DNA of 34,204 nucleotides, taken from contig JAFLCN010000032.1 of NCBI GenBank assembly GCA_017303555.1, forward strand, positions 1-34,204, read 5' to 3'. A program made the position numbers and the translations under genes. Below, piece by piece: positions 1 to 7,588 of this stretch. Under the pieces are notes generated by a model that made no database searches, had not been told where the DNA came from, and worked only from the letters and a program-made list of their open reading frames with translations. Within the stretch, counting starts at the first letter, position 1; each line of letters starts with the position of its first letter. The stretch comes from Planctomycetota bacterium. Its GTDB lineage: Bacteria; Planctomycetota; Phycisphaerae; Phycisphaerales; UBA1924.

Positions 1-463
1 AAAACCCCACGCCCCTCGGCCATGATCCGGCCTTTCGTCTCACGGGCTGCTCGCCCCGAAGCTCTTCATCGAACAAGCCGGATCAAAATCACATACCCAA
101 AAGCTGAAATCCAAACGCCGAAATCCAATAGCCGCAATCTGGGTCCTGCCGCCACGACTTCACGAGGGGCCGGCGACGCTCGCCGGTTCATCTCGCGCTG
201 CGCAACGGTCCGATCGGCACCGACCACTCATCGGCCCGCGCCGATGTTTGCGCTTCGAGATGGAGTCGCAGGCGAAACCCGCTTTCGCTACCCGCTCCGC
301 GACGTGATTCCAAATTCGCTCGTCCGGACCGACCGGTTGATGGAATATCAGAAACCGGCGTCAAGATACAAAGGATGCCGGGTTCGTGCAAGATGCAACT
401 GTCGGTTGGCGGACATCCGGCGGAACGAGAAATGAAAAACTGATCCCTAACCCTTGTAAACAA
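1..463. other. Intergenic stretch without a convincing gene
   Basis: No reading frame here looks like a protein. The longest frames on both strands encode Arg/Ser/Pro-rich sequence without motifs, typical of antisense or noncoding high-GC DNA. Around 95-145 there are short imperfect repeats of the type GAAATCCAA, resembling other low-complexity intergenic tracts in the window. No tRNA, hairpin-plus-T-tract or recognisable promoter was seen. The left edge may hold control sequence for a gene outside the window. Confidence 0.5.
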
Positions 464-1543
464 TCAACTTAGAGTTCTTGCAAGCCAGATTTCGCCCGGC
501 TTGAGCTCCCCGGTTTCCGGAGGGGGTGGGTCGGGCTCGAACGGCTCGGCGGGGTCGTTGCTGCGATCTTTCGTGCGCTTGAGCCTCGGCCGACGCTTGG
601 TCGCGGCCGATTTCAGCAGGTCGGCGAGCTGCTCGCGGCTGAGGCGGTCGGCCAGCACGATCGCGGGCTGGTGGGTATCAGGAAAGACATCCGCCAGCAG
701 GCGGGCGGCGGCATCCACGGCGGTTTCTTCGGCCTCCCGCAGGTTCGGGGCTGCCAGAGCGACTTCCACGTAGGACGATGCCGCATCGTCTTCCGGATCG
801 AAACGGACGACGATCCTCCAGGCGGTGATGCCCAGTTCCTTGCCGTCCTCGTCCACGTTTTTCTCGCTGTCGACGTTGAGGAGCAGCCGCCACTCGTCCT
901 TGAGGGATTCGACGATTTCATCGAATCGGAGGCCTTCGGGGGAGCGGTCACTGAGGAGAACACCCCGGTGCTCATGGGCGGCGGAATCCGCCCCGGCGGG
1001 CTCGCTCATCTCCTCCAGGTCGAAGGCGGCGAGGATTTTTTCGATCCGTTCCTTGAGTTCCGGCTGGGCCCGAACGGTGACGATTTTGTGCTCATCGACG
1101 AAGACGTAGAAAAACGGGTCCTCGCTCATTGCCCCAAAGCCGATCATGCCGTCTTCAAAGAAGAGGTCGCGGCACTCGCGGACGATCTCGAGAAAGCGGT
1201 CGGCCCCGAGCAGGTCGTACGAGATGTACGGGTCGATCTCGCGGTACGCGTCCTGGCCGAGGACGTCGAGGATCGGGTAGACCCGGCCGGGCATGAGGGA
1301 AAACAGCATGCGGCAGAGGGGTTCGACGCGATCGGCGGGGACCACGATGTCAAAGACGTAGCGATCGGGCCACTCTTCCCACTCCGACGTGCCGTCGGAA
1401 TCGTCGCCACCGTCCGCGGGTTCGAACAACACCGTGTAACCAGCGCGGGGCGTCAACTCCTCGACGGGATAAACGCCCAGGGGAAACTTGAAGCCGCCGA
1501 CTTCGACGCGCTTGATGCTGGGATCGGCTTTACAGCGAGGCAA
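464..1543 (-). CDS. Uncharacterised acidic protein
   Basis: About 359 residues if translation starts at TTG 1543, which has a GGAG four bases upstream (CTGGAGTCCATTG on the minus strand). The frame stays open further upstream, but there it runs antisense to the pantothenate kinase gene and reads as Arg/Ser/Pro-rich shadow, so the longer start is unlikely. The protein is rich in Asp and Glu, with well-formed alternating segments such as FKFPLGVYPVEELTPRAGYT near the N terminus. It ends in a basic then Pro-rich stretch (KRRPRLKRTKDRS, then EPDPPPPE). No signal peptide, membrane segment or catalytic motif was recognised. It is divergent from coaX across 67 bases, which would have to hold both promoters. 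I do not recognise the family and assign no function. The start is the least certain part. Confidence 0.6.
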   Translation of the reverse strand: MPRCKADPSIKRVEVGGFKFPLGVYPVEELTPRAGYTVLFEPADGGDDSDGTSEWEEWPDRYVFDIVVPADRVEPLCRMLFSLMPGRVYPILDVLGQDAYREIDPYISYDLLGADRFLEIVRECRDLFFEDGMIGFGAMSEDPFFYVFVDEHKIVTVRAQPELKERIEKILAAFDLEEMSEPAGADSAAHEHRGVLLSDRSPEGLRFDEIVESLKDEWRLLLNVDSEKNVDEDGKELGITAWRIVVRFDPEDDAASSYVEVALAAPNLREAEETAVDAAARLLADVFPDTHQPAIVLADRLSREQLADLLKSAATKRRPRLKRTKDRSNDPAEPFEPDPPPPETGELKPGEIWLARTLS

Positions 1544-1610
1544 ATGGACTCCAGGGGAACGGTGGGGATCGGGACAGTCTAAGGCGGCGTCCGCGACGTA
1601 CGCTGGACCG

Positions 1611-2453
1611 ATGACCAACGAAAGAACCAGCGACGGTGGTGCGGGAATCGGCGGCGTGCTCGTGGCGATCTGTGTCGGAAACACGCGAACACGGATCGGC
1701 ATCATCTCGGAGGGCAAAGTCCAGAGCGGGCAATCGGTCCGACACGAGGACGCGGCGGCGGAGTGTCTCCGGCTGCGGGAATCGAACGGCGCGAGCGGAT
1801 TCGTGATTTCGAGCGTGAACAAGCCGGTCTCGGTGAAGCTGGAGATGGAGCTCGAGGCGACGGCCTCGGTCTATGTAATCGGCCGGGACCTTGAGATCCC
1901 GATGACGCACGGGCTGGACGACGCCTCGACCGTTGGGCAGGATCGCCTGCTCGATTCGCTGGGCGCGTTTGCGCGTTTGAAAGAAGCCTGCATCGTGGCG
2001 GACCTGGGGACGGCGATCACGATCGACTTTGTTGATGGGCAGGGCACGTTCCAGGGCGGGATCATCGCTCCGGGGGCGCGGGCGATGCTGCGTGCGATGC
2101 ACGCCTCGGCCGGTGCGCTGCCCGAACTCGAGTACTCGGCACCGAATCCCGAGCGAGGCCCTTTCGGCAAGGACACGGCGCACGCGATGCAACTGGGCGT
2201 GCGGTACGCCGTGAGCGGCCTGCTTCGCGAAACCGTGGAGCGTTTCGCAGAAAAATTCGGCGCGTTTCCGACGGTGATCGCGACGGGCGGCGATGCGGGG
2301 CTGATCGAAGAAGATCCGCTGGTCGATCGCGTCGTGCCGGATCTGCAGATGATGGGCGTGGCGGAAGTCTGCCGCGCCGCGCTCGGGGGTGGAGGCGACG
2401 AGCCCGATCGGCTGCACGGGGAAGAGGATTCCGATTCTTCGGGTGATGAATGA
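1611..2453 (+). CDS. coaX: Type III pantothenate kinase (CoaX), with altered first motif
   Basis: CoaX enzymes phosphorylate pantothenate with ATP in the first step of coenzyme A synthesis, as cytosolic dimers of the ASKHA fold. The 280-residue product has the expected length. Visible motifs are VGNTRTRIG at about 22-30, GQDRLLDSLGA at about 108-118, ADLGTAITIDF at about 129-139, GGIIAPGARAM after it, and the late ATGGDAGLI. The first motif is normally DxGNT, but here the Asp position is Cys21 (ICVGNT), a departure at a phosphate-binding position. The ATG at 1611 is chosen because upstream sequence is antisense shadow and the family starts close to the first motif. The stop overlaps the next start by four bases (ATGA), so the two genes are probably co-translated. 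Family assignment is firm; full activity is less certain because of the Cys. Confidence 0.88.
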   Translation: MTNERTSDGGAGIGGVLVAICVGNTRTRIGIISEGKVQSGQSVRHEDAAAECLRLRESNGASGFVISSVNKPVSVKLEMELEATASVYVIGRDLEIPMTHGLDDASTVGQDRLLDSLGAFARLKEACIVADLGTAITIDFVDGQGTFQGGIIAPGARAMLRAMHASAGALPELEYSAPNPERGPFGKDTAHAMQLGVRYAVSGLLRETVERFAEKFGAFPTVIATGGDAGLIEEDPLVDRVVPDLQMMGVAEVCRAALGGGGDEPDRLHGEEDSDSSGDE

Positions 2454-3433
2454 GATCGGCGCGCTGGAAGCTGCAATCGCCGTCGGGAGTCGGCGCCGTC
2501 GCGGTGATCGGCGTGTTTGCTTCCGACGAATCGGATCTCGATGCCGCGCTCGGAGTGCTGGGCCTGGCCCCGCTGCCGGCGGGCAAGATCGGCGTGCGCC
2601 AGATTCTGGGAGTCGATGAGGGGGTGGTGGCGCGCTGGAGCGAAACGAGCGCGGCGATCATGCCCCACGGCGGGGGCGCGGTGGTCCGGGCTCTTTGCGA
2701 AGCGCTCAAAGCGCACGGCGTTCAAGAGGCGGAGAGAGTCGATCCGCGCGCGGCCTATCCGGAAGCATCGAGCGGGATGGAAGCGGCGATGCTTGCGGCG
2801 TTGGCGGCGGCCGCCAGCCCGCTGGCGGTTGATCTGTTGCTCGATCAGCCCCGGCGTTGGGGGCTCCATCCAAACGATGCCGACGATGGGCGCGACCGGA
2901 TTCTGAAGCGTTTGATCGAACCGCCTCTGGTCGTGGCCGTTGGTGCGAGCAACATCGGCAAGAGCACATTGGCGAATGCGCTCGCGGGGAGGCACGTCTC
3001 GCTGGTTGCGGACGAACCCGGGACGACGCGCGATCACGTCGGAGTCATGCTGAACCTGGCGGGCCTTGTGGTGCGGTATGTCGATACACCCGGAATGCGG
3101 GAGGGCGCGTCGGACGTTGAAGTCGAAGCGGTGCGGTTGGTGCGTGAGCTGCTTGCGCATGCGGATCTGATTCTGCTGTGCACCGACGGGTCGACCCGCC
3201 TGGTCGCGCCGACCGGCGCGAGGCCGGGCGCGAAGGTGCTTCGCGTGGGGCTTCGCAGTGATTTGGGGCCTCCGTCGGAGCGGGTTGACCTTGCCGTCAG
3301 CGTGCGCCGGGGCGAGTCGATTGCGGAACTTGTGAGGGCGAGCCGGGAGCAACTGGTTCCCGCGGCAGTTCTGGCGGCTCCGGGGCCCTGGCGGTTCTGG
3401 AATGAGGGCGAAGTTGAGGGGGTTCGAAGCTAG
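2450..3433 (+). CDS. Degenerate MnmE/TrmE-like GTPase
   Basis: MnmE is a tRNA-wobble-uridine modification GTPase of about 450 residues. This 327-residue protein looks like a shortened relative. The N terminus (SGVGAVAVIGVFASDES) matches the tetrahydrofolate-binding domain start, and HGGGAVVRALCEALKAHG at about 73-90 matches the HGG segment of MnmE. The G domain follows: G1 GASNIGKSTLANAL (about 165), G2/K-loop EPGTTRDHV (about 189) and G3 DTPGMRE (about 211). G4 NKxD has decayed to LRSD (about 268) and G5 SAK to SVR. The C-terminal helical part with the catalytic C-x-G-K end of true MnmE is missing. It overlaps coaX by four bases and is followed by 62 bases before the next gene. A guanine-nucleotide switch with altered specificity, or a non-modifying paralogue, fits better than a working MnmE. 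That role is inference. Confidence 0.75.
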   Translation: MRSARWKLQSPSGVGAVAVIGVFASDESDLDAALGVLGLAPLPAGKIGVRQILGVDEGVVARWSETSAAIMPHGGGAVVRALCEALKAHGVQEAERVDPRAAYPEASSGMEAAMLAALAAAASPLAVDLLLDQPRRWGLHPNDADDGRDRILKRLIEPPLVVAVGASNIGKSTLANALAGRHVSLVADEPGTTRDHVGVMLNLAGLVVRYVDTPGMREGASDVEVEAVRLVRELLAHADLILLCTDGSTRLVAPTGARPGAKVLRVGLRSDLGPPSERVDLAVSVRRGESIAELVRASREQLVPAAVLAAPGPWRFWNEGEVEGVRS

Positions 3434-3495
3434 AATCCTGACCTGCCGCGGGTGCGCCGAGAGGGCCGGCGGCGGGGAACGGATTTGAGGAAACC

Positions 3496-4389
3496 ATGGA
3501 AGAGCAACGCAAGAACATCCAGATTCGTGAACGCGCGGGCCTTGAAGAGGCGCGGCTGAATCAGGATTTCATCGACTTTGTGACCAAGTGGAGCACGCCG
3601 CTGCTCCTGCTGCTGGCTCTTGGCGTCGGCGGAAACTTTTTGTATCAGCGGTACACGCGTGCGCAGTCGGATCGGCTCGCGCTCGCGTTCGAGCAGCTTG
3701 CTGCCGCGGCAGCGGTGGCGAACCCGAGCCCGGAATCGCTTCGGGCCGTGGCGGTCGAGTTCGAGGGTGTGGGTAGCGTGGGCGAGATGGCGCGCTTGAA
3801 AGCGGCGGATGCGTATCTGCGATCGGTGATGCGGGGCGTCAAGCCCGGCGCGGATGTGAACCAGGACGGTACCTCGAAGAGCATCAGCGACGAGATGACT
3901 CCGGAAGATCGCGAGAGCTTCCTGAATCTTGCGGCGCAGGAGTTCCAGACGGTGGCCGACTCGACGCGCGGCATCGCCAACAAGGAATCGCTTTACATCG
4001 GCGCGCTGTTCGGCCTTGCATCGGTGGCGGAATCGCGTGGAGATGCCGAAGGGGCCAAGAAGTACTACGAGCAGGTTCGCTCGGCTTCGGCGAATGTGCC
4101 GGGCTTTGCGGAGTTTGCTGCGGTTGCGGGCAAACGGATCGAGAATCTGCCCCGCGTGCTCGCCGTCGCCAAGCTGCCGGCAAAGGCCACGCTGCCTCCG
4201 GCGACCAGGGAAGAAGAAAAGCCCGCGATGCCGCTGACCGTGCCGGATGCACCGGCCGGCCCCGGATTGCTCGGACCGGTCGGCCCGGTTGCGCCGGAAG
4301 CCAAGCCGGAAACCGCTCCCGCAGTCGCTCCGCCGGCGCCGCCCGCGAGCCCGACCCCCGCGCCGGCTTCTGAGCCTGCGCCGAAGTGA
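3496..4389 (+). CDS. Membrane-anchored TPR-like protein (YfgM-like)
   Basis: A 297-residue protein with a soluble charged N terminus, one membrane segment (TPLLLLLALGVGGNFLYQRY, about residues 34-53), then an Ala-rich helical region with the look of tetratricopeptide repeats, for example LFGLASVAESRGDAEGAKKYYEQV near 175-195. The last 70 residues are Pro/Ala-rich and probably disordered. This architecture matches YfgM/TPR_21-type proteins that assist secreted proteins at the membrane; the match is by architecture only. A good ribosome site (GAGG, five bases before ATG) fixes the start. The stop overlaps the GTG start of the pseudouridine synthase. No catalytic residues are visible. Confidence 0.72.
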   Translation: MEEQRKNIQIRERAGLEEARLNQDFIDFVTKWSTPLLLLLALGVGGNFLYQRYTRAQSDRLALAFEQLAAAAAVANPSPESLRAVAVEFEGVGSVGEMARLKAADAYLRSVMRGVKPGADVNQDGTSKSISDEMTPEDRESFLNLAAQEFQTVADSTRGIANKESLYIGALFGLASVAESRGDAEGAKKYYEQVRSASANVPGFAEFAAVAGKRIENLPRVLAVAKLPAKATLPPATREEEKPAMPLTVPDAPAGPGLLGPVGPVAPEAKPETAPAVAPPAPPASPTPAPASEPAPK

Positions 4390-5780
4390 GCGGGGCTGCG
4401 GCCGGGAACATCATGAGCCGCGGCAAGGAACCAACACGAAAGCAGGGCATGCCGGGCGCGGAGAGTGCGCGCGGGGCGGACGCGCCGGGTGAAGCGGTTG
4501 AGCTTGAGCTGGGTGGGAAGGAAAAGTGGGATGCGGGTCCGCTTGTGACCGCGGGCGGGCTAGTGGACGCTGCGGCGTTGGAACGGGCGATCGCGTCCAG
4601 CGAAGAGGGTGAAGACGACGCCGAAGTGCGGACGGTGCGGTTCAAGTTGCTGCGCGATCTGGACAAGCGGCTCGATAAGTACCTGTGCGATCGCATCACG
4701 TTCATGAGCCGGACGCAGCTTCAGAAGCTGATCGATGACGGCGGCGTGAAGGTGAACGGGCGGGCGCCGAAGGCTTCGACGAAGTTGAATTCGGGCGATG
4801 TGGTGGAGGTGGTGGTGCCTTCGCCACCTCCGACAGAGATTCAGCCCGAGGACATCCCGCTCGAGGTGATGTACGAGGATCAGCACATTCTCGTGATCAA
4901 CAAGGCGCCGGACATTCTGGTGCATCCGGCGCGGAGTCATAACCACGGGACGATGGTGAATGCGCTGGCGTTCTACCTGCGCGAGAAATCGAAGCTGGGC
5001 GGCGCGTTGTCGGGCGTGGGGAAGGAATTGGCGCGGCCGGGCGTGGTGCACCGGTTGGATCGGCACACCAGCGGCGTGATTGTCTTTGCGAAGACGGAGG
5101 AAGCGCACTGGAAGCTCGGGCATTCGTTCGAGCACCGGAAGGTGGATAAGCGGTACATCGCGTTTGTGCACGGGCTTGTTGAGCCGGATATTGATGTGAT
5201 TGATCTGCCGCTCGGGCCGCATCCGTCGCGCGAGAAGGGCTATCGCGAGAAGTATGTGGTGAGGCACGATGAGCTCGGGAAGCCGTCGGTGACGGTCTGC
5301 CGCGTGAGGGAGCGGTATGGGAAGGGCGGCAGAGTCGCGGAGCAGCAGAGCGGCAGAGGTGGGGGGCCGGCGGTTTCGGAGGGCTGGAAGACGTCGGGTA
5401 TTTCGGCGGTGCGGGCATCGAATGCCGATCGCGCGAATGAGGGTGGATTCTCGCTGGTGGAGCTTGAGCTGCGGACCGGGCGCACGCATCAGATCCGCGT
5501 GCATCTGTCGCATCTCGGCTGGCCGATCGTGGGCGATGACATGTATGGCGGGCGTGCGTATTCCGATGCGGCGGGGAATGTGTTGATTTCGCGCCAGGCG
5601 CTGCACGCGTGCGTGCTTGGCTTTCCTCATCCGATCACGAATGAGCGGATGCAGTTCACGGCGCCGCTGCGCGGGGATATGCGGGCGCTACTGAAGGACT
5701 TGCGCACGACGAGCGGCAAAGGCCTTGAGCGGCCGGAAACGCCGGGCGCGACTGTGGACCTCGCGAAGGTTGCGAGCTGA
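4386..5780 (+). CDS. rluD: RluD-family 23S rRNA pseudouridine synthase
   Basis: RluA/RluD enzymes isomerise uridines in rRNA or tRNA to pseudouridine. An S4 RNA-binding domain lies at about 91-150 (KLLRDLDKRLDKYLCDRI ... GGVKVNGR). The catalytic domain carries HRLDRHTSGVIVFAK (about 222-236, nucleophile Asp at about 225) and RTGRTHQIRVHLSHLG (about 363-378). The enzyme is longer than usual because of a roughly 90-residue low-complexity N-terminal extension and an insertion at about 310-354. That insertion separates RERYGKGG from FSLVELELRTGRT and is rich in Gly, Ser, Arg and Gln. GTG 4386 overlaps the previous stop (GTGA), a coupling used repeatedly in this window; ATG 4413 is an equally possible start. 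RluD rather than RluC specificity is a guess from overall similarity. Confidence 0.88.
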   Translation: MSGAAAGNIMSRGKEPTRKQGMPGAESARGADAPGEAVELELGGKEKWDAGPLVTAGGLVDAAALERAIASSEEGEDDAEVRTVRFKLLRDLDKRLDKYLCDRITFMSRTQLQKLIDDGGVKVNGRAPKASTKLNSGDVVEVVVPSPPPTEIQPEDIPLEVMYEDQHILVINKAPDILVHPARSHNHGTMVNALAFYLREKSKLGGALSGVGKELARPGVVHRLDRHTSGVIVFAKTEEAHWKLGHSFEHRKVDKRYIAFVHGLVEPDIDVIDLPLGPHPSREKGYREKYVVRHDELGKPSVTVCRVRERYGKGGRVAEQQSGRGGGPAVSEGWKTSGISAVRASNADRANEGGFSLVELELRTGRTHQIRVHLSHLGWPIVGDDMYGGRAYSDAAGNVLISRQALHACVLGFPHPITNERMQFTAPLRGDMRALLKDLRTTSGKGLERPETPGATVDLAKVAS

Positions 5781-5924
5781 GTCAACCGGACGCGTGCTCG
5801 CGAGAGCGGCTTGCCATTATGTGTATCGCCCAAGGGTGCTGAGCACAGGGTGATGATGGAAGCAATATCCCTTCGCTTCGCTCGGGCTCGTACGGCAAGG
5901 TCTCGCCAGACTGAGCGCTCGAGT

Positions 5925-5952
5925 CGCAACGCCGCGATTTTTCGGAGTTGCG
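5925..5952 (-). other. Stem-loop abutting the serS stop codon
   Basis: CGCAAC at 5925-5930 pairs with GTTGCG at 5947-5952, and CCG 5932-5934 pairs with CGG 5943-5945 around one mismatch and an eight-base loop. The hairpin directly follows the serS stop codon. There is no T tract on either strand, so it may stabilise the 3' end or act as a weak terminator rather than a standard intrinsic one. Confidence 0.4.
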
Positions 5953-7392
5953 TTAGACGCGGATCGATTCAGCGCCGTTGAGATACGGCCGCAGCGCCTT
6001 CGGAATCGCGATGCTTCCATCCGCCTGCTGATGATTTTCGATCAGCGGGATGATGAAGCGCGGGCTTGCGAGGACCGTGTTGTTGAGCGAGTGGCAGAAG
6101 ACGGTTTCGGTCTTCTCGCCGCTGCGGGTGCGATAGCGCATGTTGAGGCGGCGGCACTGGAAGTCGTAGAGGCGGCTGGCGGAATGGGTTTCGCCGAACG
6201 CACCCTGCGGGCGGCCGTCTTTGTCGAGTTCGCCCCGGCCGGGCATCCAGCTTTCGATGTCGATCATGTCGGCGTTCTTGGGGCCGAGGTCGCCCGTGCA
6301 GCACTGGAGCAAGCGGTGGGGGATTTCGAGGCTCTGGAGCAATTCCTCAACGTACCCGATCATTTTCTTGTGCCAGGCGCGGCTTTCTGCCTCATCGGCC
6401 TTGCAGATGACCACCTGCTCGACCTTGTCGAACTGGTGGATGCGATAGAGACCGGCGGTGTCCTTGCCGGCGGCGCCCGCTTCGCGTCGGAAGCAGGTGC
6501 TGACGGTGACGTAGCGCAGCGGAAGCTGCGATTCGTCGAGGATTTCGTTCATGTGCACGCCCATCAGGCCCACTTCGCCGGTGCCGGTGAGGTAGAGATC
6601 GTGGCTTCCGGCTCCCTTTTCGTCGGCGGCGTCCGGATTGCGGCGCTGGGTTTCGGCGATGTGGTACGCCTGCTCGCGACCGGCCGGGAAGAAACCGGTT
6701 CCGATCATCGCTTCTTCACGCACAAGCACCGGCACGCTGATCGGCGTGAAGCCGTGCTTGTCGGTCATGAAGTCGGTCGCGTAGCGGAGCACGGCCATGT
6801 GCAGGCGCATGCCCATCCCGGTGAGGATGTAGCTGCGGGTGCCGGCGAGCTTGACGCCCCGTTCGAAATCGGCGAGCTGCAGGTCTTTGACGAGTTCCTG
6901 GTGCGTCTTGGGCTTGAAGCCTCGGTTTGCCTCGAACGACTTTGAGAAATCAAAGCCGGACGGTGACCAACGCTTGATCTCGACATTGGATTCGCTGCCC
7001 GCTCCGACGGGGACATCGGCATCCGGAGGCAGCGGAATCTGCAGCAGCAACGTGTTGAGCTCGGGCTCGATGGCCGCGATCTGCGGTTCGATGGCCGCGA
7101 TCTCGGATTTCAGGTGCGCGGGCTTGGCCTTGAGTTCGTCGAGTTCGGCCTGGAGTTTCGCCGCTTCGTCGCCGGTCGCTTTCTTGAGCGCGCCCGCCAG
7201 CTTGCCGATCTGCGGGCCGGATTCTTTCTCGAGCCGCTTTTGTTCCGCCCGGAGGCTCTCCGCGCGGGTCATCAGCGAGCGACGATTCTCATCGAACACC
7301 AGCAGGCGATCGATGTCGACGTGGATGTTCTTGGCCTTGGCCCCGGCTTTGAAGCGGTCGGGATTCTCGCGGAGTTGGCGGAGGTCGATCAT
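5953..7392 (-). CDS. serS: Seryl-tRNA synthetase
   Basis: Charges tRNA-Ser with serine in the cytosol. The 479-residue protein begins MIDLRQLRENPDRFK, the standard SerS opening, so the ATG at 7392 is preferred over an upstream in-frame start that adds a non-conserved His-rich stretch. Residues about 30-130 form the predicted antiparallel coiled-coil arm that holds the tRNA long variable arm (ESLRAEQKRLEKESG onward). Class II motif 2 is CFRREAGAAGKDTAGLYR at about 298-316. The motif 3 region is SLNNTVLASPRFIIPLIEN at about 435-453. GETHSASRLYDFQCRRLN precedes it. Length and motifs are normal. No Shine-Dalgarno is obvious. It is divergent from the FHA-GspE gene across about 190 bases. Confidence 0.96.
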   Translation of the reverse strand: MIDLRQLRENPDRFKAGAKAKNIHVDIDRLLVFDENRRSLMTRAESLRAEQKRLEKESGPQIGKLAGALKKATGDEAAKLQAELDELKAKPAHLKSEIAAIEPQIAAIEPELNTLLLQIPLPPDADVPVGAGSESNVEIKRWSPSGFDFSKSFEANRGFKPKTHQELVKDLQLADFERGVKLAGTRSYILTGMGMRLHMAVLRYATDFMTDKHGFTPISVPVLVREEAMIGTGFFPAGREQAYHIAETQRRNPDAADEKGAGSHDLYLTGTGEVGLMGVHMNEILDESQLPLRYVTVSTCFRREAGAAGKDTAGLYRIHQFDKVEQVVICKADEAESRAWHKKMIGYVEELLQSLEIPHRLLQCCTGDLGPKNADMIDIESWMPGRGELDKDGRPQGAFGETHSASRLYDFQCRRLNMRYRTRSGEKTETVFCHSLNNTVLASPRFIIPLIENHQQADGSIAIPKALRPYLNGAESIRV

Positions 7393-7588
7393 GGGTGAAT
7401 GATGATGTGAGCTGCAGGAGCGGGCGTCGGGGTGTTTTCGGGGCACGGAGCGCCCGAATGCCCGTGCGGAAGTCGTTTGGGAGGCAATGGAGCCCTTCCC
7501 GCGGCGTTCCGGTCGGTGACTGTAGGTGGTTCGCTCGTGCCTTCCGCAGATTCGGTAGACTGCCCGCGCTGTAGTGATGGGGGCCGGG

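Noticed and set aside
22..435. 137-codon plus-strand frame at the left edge
   Set aside because: Composition is Arg/Ser/Pro-rich with no motif or ribosome site, and it overlaps equally poor frames on the other strand.
1543..1822. N-terminal extension of the 464-1543 gene over coaX
   Set aside because: The extension reads as antisense of the well-supported coaX start and has low-complexity composition.
2459..2470. Possible frameshift between coaX and the GTPase gene
   Set aside because: The ATGA overlap is a clean coupling and both proteins have complete ends.
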